Assembly: GCF_030816015.1 (NCBI RefSeq) | Contig: NZ_JAUSXN010000001.1 | Location: forward strand, 3,534,001-3,598,000 | DNA: 64,000 nucleotides | Origin: Pedobacter sp. W3I1 | GTDB taxonomy: Bacteria > Bacteroidota > Bacteroidia > Sphingobacteriales > Sphingobacteriaceae | Direction: 5' to 3' | In this document: piece after piece, positions 58,901 through 64,000 of the stretch | Layout: each line of letters begins with the position of its first letter | Numbering within the stretch: the first letter of the stretch is position 1 | Notes under the pieces: generated by a model | Seen by the model: the letters and a program-made list of their open reading frames with translations, nothing else | Database searches by the model: none | Told to the model about the DNA's origin: nothing | Program-made: the position numbers and the translations under genes

Positions 58901-59167
58901 AACAAAGAAATTGGCTCGCTGGAAGTTGGTAAACTGGCTGATATGGTGATTATGGATGCCAATCCTTTGGATGATATCCGCAATTCGGAGAAAATCAAAT
59001 ATGTAATGATTAACGGTAGGCTTTATGATAGTGCCACCTTGAATGAAGTAGGAACCAGAGAAAAATTGAGGGGTAAATTATGGTTCGAAAACATTAAAGG
59101 AAACGGCTATATCATTCCAAACGGAGAATCAGAAACCTGGACGTTTACCGTTCCGCATTGTGATTAA
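55940..59167 (+). CDS. TolB-like beta-propeller / amidohydrolase fusion, secreted
   Basis: A 1075-residue exported protein; the signal peptide ends SSKAQ. The first 600 residues hold PD40/TolB-type repeats (for instance DVQPRFSPNGKYISYTSDK, EPNVSPDGRYVYFSED, EPAFSPDGKYVVYTTW). The last 420 form an amidohydrolase of the imidazolonepropionase-like type: MPGIVDVHAHLRTSPDG with the HxH metal pair, then GIEHSIPVL, LGAHGQIQGLGAHWELWMF and the end block LEVGKLADMVIMDANPLDDI. It probably hydrolyses a cyclic amide, peptide or similar substrate outside the cytoplasm. The fusion is known in Bacteroidetes. No partner gene is adjacent. Confidence 0.88.
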   Translation: MKHLYFLSALSLLFFSSKAQEKKWDIEKYQGTTKNFTLNTDEGTWMNLDVSADGQEIAFDLLGDIYVMPISGGVAKLISGGIAWDVQPRFSPNGKYISYTSDKSGGDNIWIMNRDGSGKKQVTKESFRLLNNATWMPNSEYVVARKHFTAGRSLGAGEMWMYSINGGDGVQLTQRKNDQQDAGEPNVSPDGRYVYFSEDVSPGPNFEYSKDPNGTIYAIRQLDLTTGKLNTLINEQGGACRPQVSPDGNLIAFVKRVRLKSTLYVQNLKTGEEWPVNEDLSHDQQETWAIFGVYPNFAWTPDSKSVVFYAKGKIRKVEIGTLINSNIPFQANTIQTVQKALHFEQQVFSNEFSAKMLRQLTTSPDGKIIVFNAAGYLYKQELPAGTPERLTNGLDFEFEPAFSPDGKYVVYTTWSDELRGAIKRTDVKSGKTIMLSDEKGFYYSPQYSTKGDKIVFRKGSGNDVLGYNYGRGTGIFIMPANGGAKTLISDNGIRPQFNNTDTRIYFQSYADGKKALKSIDLNGANERTHFTSQYANQFVISPDNKWVAFNELFNVYITPMINIGTAQDASAGNKAIPVTKVTTDGGTYIQWSADSKSLHWTLGPKYFTVDVNSAFNFDGTTPKTEASSIDINLVLKSDIPSGIVALKGARIISMKGDEVIENGTIITDGNKITAIGKADAVTIPANAKVIDVNGKTIMPGIVDVHAHLRTSPDGITPQNDWSYMANLAFGVTTSHDPSSNTEMVFSQSEMLKAGRMVGPRVYSTGSILYGADGDFKVVINSLDDALANLRRLKAVGAFSVKSYNQPRREQRQQILEAARQLNMEVVPEGGSTFFTNMNMVADGHTGIEHSIPVLPVYKDVTTLWNNTEVAYTPTLIVAYGGQWGENYWYDRTNVWENEKLMSFTPRSIIDARARRRTTSEYSDYNHIDIAKATKQIADGGTKVNLGAHGQIQGLGAHWELWMFVQGGFTPMQAIRAATLNGASYLGMNKEIGSLEVGKLADMVIMDANPLDDIRNSEKIKYVMINGRLYDSATLNEVGTREKLRGKLWFENIKGNGYIIPNGESETWTFTVPHCD

Positions 59168-59207
59168 AAGTTTTCGCACAATAATTAATATTAAGTAAAT
59201 TTGAGAT

Positions 59208-59429
59208 ATGGAAACCGTACTACTTCAAATTAATAATAACAAGGCATACCAACTACTTAAAGATTTGGAAGACTTGAATATTGTAAAGGTTTTAAAAAAA
59301 TCAGTATCAATTGATAAAAAAAAATCTGCACACGATTTCTTGGGACTAATCTCAAAAACAGATATGGATTTAATAGATAAGGCCATTGAAGAAGATTGTG
59401 AAAACATAGATTTAGATGGCTGGAAATAA
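59208..59429 (+). CDS. Antitoxin-like protein (VapB position)
   Basis: A 73-residue acidic protein that overlaps the PIN-domain gene by 14 bp, the usual arrangement of antitoxin first, toxin second. The C-terminus (DLIDKAIEEDCENIDLDGW) is acidic, as in toxin-binding tails. I do not recognise the N-terminal fold. A -7 box TAAATTTG stands at 59196-59203, only four bases before the ATG, so the message may be leaderless. Confidence 0.6.
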   Translation: METVLLQINNNKAYQLLKDLEDLNIVKVLKKSVSIDKKKSAHDFLGLISKTDMDLIDKAIEEDCENIDLDGWK

Positions 59430-59807
59430 AGTTCTGCTAGATACCAATATTATTTCGGCCTTATTAAAAGGTGATGCTTCCGTTGCAGACCACATTGATA
59501 ACGCATCTGAGGTATACATATCATCAATTGTAATTGGAGAATTATTTTATGGTGCAGAATATTCAGTTAAATTGAACAAAACATCGCAAATATTAAACAG
59601 CTAATAGCATCCTACAATATCTTGAATATTGATAATGATACAGCTATAGTTTATGGTAAAATTAAAGCTGGTTTAAGAAAAAAGGGCACACCTATTCCTG
59701 AAAACGATATTTGGATTGCCTCATCTGCAGTACAACATAAACTTAAGCTAAGCACAAGAGATAAACATTTTCTTCAGATTACGGGCTTAAAAACGTTGGC
59801 TTGGTGA
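59416..59807 (+). pseudogene. VapC-type PIN-domain ribonuclease toxin, frameshifted
   Basis: The frame from ATG 59416 gives KVLLDTNIISALLKGD and VIGELFYGAEYS, then stops at 59604. The remaining half, NILNIDNDTAIVYGKIKAGL then ENDIWIASSAVQHKL and STRDKHFLQITGL, continues in another frame to 59807. Adding one A to the AAAA run at 59578-59581 joins them into a complete 131-residue PIN domain with all four acidic residues (Asp9, Glu, Asp, Asp). As written the toxin is inactive. A sequencing error in the run is the alternative. Confidence 0.8.
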
Positions 59808-59862
59808 AATTAACCCTGAGTCCTACGGTCTTATTACGATTAAGCTATTTTACGCAAAATAC

Positions 59863-60126
59863 ATGAAACCAAGTAAGCTCTATACTACCGCATCTGTTGT
59901 ATTCTTAGTACTCAGTGGAATTGTTTTTTCATATAATGGATATTACATTTTGGGTATCCAAACAGTAAATCTGTTTTTAGCGCTGGTTGCAATGGCTTTC
60001 ATCACCTCTTTTATAGTAGTAGTAAAAGATCGGAAATCTATTGTTTCATGGCTATTACTAATCTTTAATTCGATTATATTAATTTGCATCATTTATTTCC
60101 TGACGCATTTTGAAATGAAAATGTAG
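59863..60126 (+). CDS. Small membrane protein, unknown
   Basis: An 87-residue hydrophobic protein with three likely spans (about 8-28, 32-52 and 60-80) separated by short charged loops (VKDRKSI). I do not recognise a family. It follows the toxin pseudogene by 55 bp and has no obvious partner. The reading frame is clean and compositionally normal for a membrane protein. Confidence 0.5.
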   Translation: MKPSKLYTTASVVFLVLSGIVFSYNGYYILGIQTVNLFLALVAMAFITSFIVVVKDRKSIVSWLLLIFNSIILICIIYFLTHFEMKM

Positions 60127-60175
60127 TATCTACAGCTTGTCCTTAACAATTTCTTTCTAAACTTTTTTATAAGCG

Positions 60176-60245
60176 GTCGTCATCCTGAATTCATTTCAGG
60201 GTCTTAATAGCTAGAAAGATGCTGAAATAAATTCAGCATGACGAT
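60176..60245. repeat. REP doublet, complete
   Basis: GTCGTCATCCTGAATTCATT opens the first hairpin, and AAGATGCTGAA...TTCAGCATGACGAT closes the second. It is the inverse of the copy at 46939-47010. Confidence 0.85.
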
Positions 60246-60346
60246 GGAGTAACGAAATCAGCTAAAAAACAAGCATTATGATTCAGCTATTAATAGAACA
60301 TAAGCTTGCACACCTTTCTAATGAACGTAAGCAAAGTGAATTGAGA

Positions 60347-62614
60347 CTATAAAACCAACAAACCGTATTTTCTGAGCGTATTGATTGGTTTAGCGTACCA
60401 GAAAAGTTCGAAATTTTCCATTTCATTTTCAAAATCGGCTTTAACCTCCTGAAAAGTAAACACATTTTCATTGGAGATTGAGATCTTATTTAAAATATGG
60501 GTTAACCACTCGCCTTCTTTTTTATTCGTTAGTACCGTAAAAGTTTCTTTTTTATCATGAAAAGTTAATGATGCCATTTCCCAGGTATTACCTTTTTTCG
60601 ATTTGGTAAAATATTCAGCTGAGGGCTTTCCTCCTATCCACACTACTTTTGCAGTAGGTTTCGTATTAAACTGATCCGTATCATTCAAAGCTTTCTCAAT
60701 AAAGTCGGCAGGGATTTTCGTTCTGGGAATTTTAAAATCGAACCAATCCTGCAGTTCGTAATCAAAACAGATGCCATGCATAAAATTGAACAGCGATTTT
60801 TTCAATCCGAAGCTGAATTTATTGTGGTCAATACCTGTTTTATCTGTATAATTGATATCATTATTGGCAAAAGTCCCAATCACTTCAGTGTCTTTTACCA
60901 CCCCGAATTTTTCTGGATACATCCCTACAGGGCTATGTGCAGTCATGGCAAACTGGTGCCAAAAGCCAGATTGCAACACCCCAACCTCAAACAACTGGCG
61001 CACCATCTCTAAACTGTCAACTGTTTCTTGTATGGTCTGCGTTGGATAGCCATACATTAAATAAGCATGCACCATAATTCCTGCTTCGGTAAAATTGCGT
61101 GTAACCTTAGCCACTTGTTCTACCGTTACACCTTTATCGATCAGTTTTAACAAACGATCTGATGCCACTTCCAGTCCGCCTGAAACCGCAATACAACCTG
61201 ATGCTTTTAACAAAAGGCATAGATCTTGTGTAAAGCTCTTTTCGAAGCGGATATTGGTCCACCAGGTAACGGCTAACTTCCTTCTGATGATTTCCAAAGC
61301 AACCTCACGCATTAAAGCAGGTGGTGCGGCTTCATCAACAAAGTGGAAACCATTTTGCCCGGTTTTTTCATACAAATCTTCAATCCGGTCTACAATCAAC
61401 TTTGCCGCAACGGGTTCGTACACTTTGATATAATCTAAAGAAATATCGCAAAACGTGCATTTGCCCCAATAACAACCATGGGCCATGGTGAGTTTGTTCC
61501 AACGCCCATCGCTCCACATGCGGTGCATTGGGTTAACGATTTCAATTACCGAAATGTATTTATCCAATAATAAGCCAGTGTAATCAGGAGTTCCCACATC
61601 AGCCTGCTTATAATCATTTCTAAAGGCATCATTACGGTAAACTACCTTACCATTTTCAAGTAAAAAAGTTCTTTTATAAAAATCTGCTTCAACTAGAACA
61701 GGGTGTGTAATATTTTGGTATAATAATTCAATTGGTAGTTCGCCATCATCTAAGGTAATGTAATCGAAGAACTCAAAAACCCTTGCATCTGACAGTGACC
61801 TTAATTCGGTGTTCGGAAAGCCACCACCCATAGAAATTTTGATTTCCGGATAATTGGCCTTGATCCATTGTGCACAACGAAAAGCACTATACAAATTGCC
61901 TGGAAATGGAACAGAAATCAGAAATAGTTTTGGTTGAACGGTTTCAATTTTGTCTTTTAAAACCGAAATCAGGATCTGATCGATGTAGGTGGGTTCTTTC
62001 AGCAAAGCATCGTACAATTCATCAAAAGAGTTTGCGCTCCTGCCCAAACGTTCGGCATAACGGCTGAAACCAAAATTTTCATCAATGCATTCTACAATAT
62101 AATCAGATATATCTTCCAGATATAATGTAGCCAGATGTTTGGCTTTATCTTGCGTACCCATTGCACCAAAAGCCCAGTCCAACTCTTCCAACTGCAAAAA
62201 ACGTGAAGCTTGTGGAAGAAAATCGTCGCTACAGATCTGTAAAGCCAAAGTTGGATTTTTGCCCTGTAAAAATGCAATTACCGCATCAATTGTTTTTAGA
62301 TATTCATCCTGTAAAGCGAAAATACGTTTAGCATTGTCGCTTTTAGTTTTTTGATTGTCGACACTTCGACTACGCTCAGCGTGACAAAACAGATTTTGTA
62401 ATCCTTTTTTAGAGAATAGCTCTAAAATGACTTCAATACCTAAATCGGCCTGTGTGGCACTGATATTTTTAGTATTCAGAAAACCTTTTATATACGCCGT
62501 TGCTGGATATGGAGTATTCAGTTGGGTAAATGGCGGCGTAATGGCAAATATTTCGGTTTTCAACAGGAATTGTTTTTTCTGCAAAAGTAAGGGAATTTTT
62601 AATAGAGTCGTCAC
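60347..62614 (-). CDS. B12-binding-domain-type radical SAM protein
   Basis: Up to 755 residues. An N-terminal B12-binding-like region (about 200-330, LFLISVPFPGNLYSAFRC and IKISMGGGFPNTEL) precedes the radical SAM core with cysteines in HGCYWGKCTFCDIS, spaced C-x4-C-x2-C. Later blocks are HFVDEAAPP, SGGLEVASDRLLKLIDKGVT and VHAYLMYGYPTQT, all typical of this superfamily. The start is doubtful: GTG at 62614 lies inside a REP repeat, and a TTG at 62563 (before KTEIFAITPPF) is equally possible. Residues 77-87 (CHAERSRSVDN) are translated from an inserted dispersed repeat. The substrate is unknown; no partner gene is evident. Confidence 0.8.
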   Translation of the reverse strand: MTTLLKIPLLLQKKQFLLKTEIFAITPPFTQLNTPYPATAYIKGFLNTKNISATQADLGIEVILELFSKKGLQNLFCHAERSRSVDNQKTKSDNAKRIFALQDEYLKTIDAVIAFLQGKNPTLALQICSDDFLPQASRFLQLEELDWAFGAMGTQDKAKHLATLYLEDISDYIVECIDENFGFSRYAERLGRSANSFDELYDALLKEPTYIDQILISVLKDKIETVQPKLFLISVPFPGNLYSAFRCAQWIKANYPEIKISMGGGFPNTELRSLSDARVFEFFDYITLDDGELPIELLYQNITHPVLVEADFYKRTFLLENGKVVYRNDAFRNDYKQADVGTPDYTGLLLDKYISVIEIVNPMHRMWSDGRWNKLTMAHGCYWGKCTFCDISLDYIKVYEPVAAKLIVDRIEDLYEKTGQNGFHFVDEAAPPALMREVALEIIRRKLAVTWWTNIRFEKSFTQDLCLLLKASGCIAVSGGLEVASDRLLKLIDKGVTVEQVAKVTRNFTEAGIMVHAYLMYGYPTQTIQETVDSLEMVRQLFEVGVLQSGFWHQFAMTAHSPVGMYPEKFGVVKDTEVIGTFANNDINYTDKTGIDHNKFSFGLKKSLFNFMHGICFDYELQDWFDFKIPRTKIPADFIEKALNDTDQFNTKPTAKVVWIGGKPSAEYFTKSKKGNTWEMASLTFHDKKETFTVLTNKKEGEWLTHILNKISISNENVFTFQEVKADFENEMENFELFWYAKPINTLRKYGLLVL
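62356..62386. repeat. Dispersed repeat inside the radical SAM gene
   Basis: The core ACACTTCGACTACGCTCAGC, followed by GTGACA, lies in frame in the coding sequence and gives HAERSRSVD on the minus strand. I know this sequence type as a common intergenic repeat of Bacteroidetes; the claim needs a genome search. Confidence 0.6.
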
Positions 62615-62654
62615 CCTGAATTCATTTCAGGGTCTATTTTGTGGGAAAGATGCT
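62607..62654. repeat. REP doublet, right half truncated
   Basis: GTCGTCACCCTGAA...TTCAGGGTCT forms the first hairpin; the second begins AAGATGCTGG and then is lost. It overlaps the possible GTG start of the radical SAM gene by eight bases. Confidence 0.75.
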
Positions 62655-62818
62655 GGCCACGTAGTAGCTACAAGGCAATTGAAAACACTATTTCTACTTG
62701 TAAAATGAATCAGATAGCTATCAGATGAGCGTCACTAATCTATAGAGATATGTAATTATCTTAAACTAAAACATCAATCTCAACGTTTTAATCCTACATC
62801 AACACGTTTTCTACTTGA

Positions 62819-63535
62819 ATGAAAGTTTTTTGTTTTTACTTCCTGATGCTCTGTGCGCAAATCAGCTTTGCGCAAAAAACATTTGTATTTCCTAAAATTA
62901 AAACACAAGGAGCTTCTGTTGAACAGTTTACTCCAACAAACTGGACTGTTATCGACAAGGTTTATGGCGACTTAAACAATGATGCTTCTGACGATTTAGC
63001 GGTAGTTTTCGAGTTTAACAAATCGGTCGACGAAACCCGCGTTTACGGCGATAATAATACAGATATTATAAAAGAAACCCAAAAACCAAGGATATTGGCT
63101 ATCTTTTTTAAAGATAAATCTACAGGGGCTTTTCACTTATCTACACAAAACAACGATTTCATTTTACGTTCAGAAGAAGGTGGAAAATTGGGAGATCCGC
63201 TACAACAGATTGCCATTAAAGATCAGCAACTTTATCTTCGTTTCCAGGGTGGTTCTGAATGGCGCTGGGAACTGGGTTATACCTTTAAATTCGAAAATAA
63301 AGACTGGTTTTTAACCAGTGCGATCAATCTGTACTTTAACCAGAACAGTGGCGATATGACAGAAAGGGTTTACGATTTCAAAACGCGTGAGCTATTTACT
63401 ACGGTAGGTAATCTGCACAGAAGAGATATTGCTAACCGGAGAACAAGTGAGGTTCTTTATTTTTCGCAGTTGAGAACTTTTAAAACCTTTAAAAAGCCAT
63501 GGGCATGGGAAGTAATGCCTAATGTTTACTTGTAG
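62819..63535 (+). CDS. Secreted protein of unknown function
   Basis: A 238-residue exported protein; the signal peptide ends AQISFAQ. The mature part begins TFVFPKIKTQGASVEQFTPT and has a VYGDLNNDASDDLAVVFEF block, which resembles the DxNxDxxxD calcium-binding/FG-GAP-type motif. The second half is rich in aromatic residues (GGSEWRWELGYTFKFENKDW). I do not recognise a named family. It stands alone, divergent from the radical SAM gene. Confidence 0.65.
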   Translation: MKVFCFYFLMLCAQISFAQKTFVFPKIKTQGASVEQFTPTNWTVIDKVYGDLNNDASDDLAVVFEFNKSVDETRVYGDNNTDIIKETQKPRILAIFFKDKSTGAFHLSTQNNDFILRSEEGGKLGDPLQQIAIKDQQLYLRFQGGSEWRWELGYTFKFENKDWFLTSAINLYFNQNSGDMTERVYDFKTRELFTTVGNLHRRDIANRRTSEVLYFSQLRTFKTFKKPWAWEVMPNVYL

Positions 63536-63569
63536 GTTATGATGTTAGCTCCAACTTTGAGATTGGATT

Positions 63570-63850
63570 TTAGCAACAATAAAGTTTGGGTATCAATTCC
63601 TTTAGTGCTAAATAAGTATTATCAAATGCATTTAAAACAATGATGGGTAGCGTATATTTTGCAAAATTCTGCTGAAACTGGAGATTTTTATCAAATGTGA
63701 TCAGTACATGAAAACCATCAGTGATCATTAATTTCAGCAATTCGCCATTCTTAACGCCATTCCACCCCATATCTCTAACGGTATAAATCTCATGTTCAGT
63801 AAAATGTTCTTTAATTTTTTTGGAAGATTTTCATCAAGAAGCAATTTCAT
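63570..63850 (-). pseudogene. DUF5615-type PIN-like toxin, frameshifted
   Basis: From ATG 63850 the frame reads MKLLLDENLPKKLK, the family N-terminus with the first acidic pair. After that point, an indel in the A-runs (63810-63821 on the plus strand) shifts the frame. The correct continuation EHFTEHEIYTVRDMGWNG and then KNGELLKLMITDGFHVLITF with DKNLQFQQNF lies in the next frame, to the stop at 63570. Adding one base gives a complete 93-residue protein. The start overlaps the DUF433-like gene by 17 bp. Confidence 0.72.
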
Positions 63851-64000
63851 ATAATTTATCTATATGATCTGAGGTTATTAATTTATTCGCGACTTCTAAC
63901 ACACTAATCACCTGTTTCTTCGAAACGCTGGGAAAATCCTCTAAAAATTCATCTATGGTGATTCCCTTTTCAACATGAAAAAATAAGGTTTCAACCGGTA
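63834..64000 (-). CDS. DUF433-type antitoxin, C-terminal part (runs off right edge)
   Basis: The minus-strand frame entering from the right edge reads PVETLFFHVEKGITIDEFLE, then DFPSVSKKQVISVLEVANKL, to a TGA at 63834. This is the pattern of the DUF433 winged-helix antitoxins that precede DUF5615 toxins. Its stop overlaps the toxin start by 17 bp, as usual for such pairs. The N-terminus is outside the window. Confidence 0.7.
   Translation of the reverse strand, partial: PVETLFFHVEKGITIDEFLEDFPSVSKKQVISVLEVANKLITSDHIDKLYEIAS

Noticed and set aside
34727..62654. CRISPR array
   Set aside because: The repeats are palindromic doublets scattered over 28 kb, without regular spacing or cas genes.

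Overview
The window reads as chromosomal DNA of a Bacteroidetes bacterium, most likely a Pedobacter-like member of the Sphingobacteriaceae. The evidence is low-GC coding sequence, SusD/TonB-era style lipoproteins with Cys-Lys-Lys after the lipobox, M16 peptidase pairs, a UpxY-type NusG paralogue, a thrS-infC-rpmI-rplT order, and -7 boxes of the Bacteroidetes type TAnnTTTG (clearest in front of thrS). This assignment is inference from gene content; no rRNA or tRNA gene is present to confirm it.

Region 1 (1-28.8 kb, all minus strand) is a large Wzx/Wzy-type exopolysaccharide locus. Transcription runs from wza and wzc (export and tyrosine kinase) through a 450-bp structured leader into a UpxY-type antiterminator, then a UDP-sugar dehydrogenase, flippase, aminotransferases, five glycosyltransferases, a polymerase-like protein, an initiating phosphoglycosyl transferase, an asparagine-synthase-like amidotransferase, a uronate epimerase, a pectate-lyase-like lipoprotein, a PhyH oxygenase, an aminotransferase-like protein, a GNAT enzyme, two tandem FemAB-like transferases and finally a WbpM-type 4,6-dehydratase. 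Together these suggest a polymer with uronic acid or uronamide residues and 4-amino-4,6-dideoxy sugars carrying unusual acyl decorations. A PglD/NeuD-type acetyltransferase lies just outside the wza end in the opposite direction (29.5 kb). The start of a helix-turn-helix protein is at the left edge.

Region 2 (30.2-35.6 kb) holds an orphan receiver-domain protein, a DeoR-family repressor and the divergent glpD-glpK-glpF glycerol operon. It is followed by an 870-bp nest of repeats, including a 490-bp element with 17-bp terminal inverted repeats.

Region 3 (36.4-46.8 kb) contains an M16 peptidase pair (one subunit with an intact zinc motif, one without), an exonuclease/CBS-nucleotidyltransferase pair, a secreted metzincin-like lipoprotein behind two LacI-type operators, and the translation operon thrS-infC-rpmI-rplT.

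Region 4 (47-64 kb) is mixed: an acyltransferase, a secreted GLPGLI-like protein, an IS4-family insertion sequence (decayed transposase, intact ends) inserted in a REP-type palindrome, an LutA-like Fe-S protein, an MFS transporter, RecQ, a 1075-residue TolB/amidohydrolase fusion, a frameshifted VapC module, a radical SAM protein whose coding sequence has absorbed a dispersed repeat, and a DUF433/DUF5615-type toxin-antitoxin module cut by the right edge. Two-hairpin REP-doublet repeats recur across 34-63 kb.
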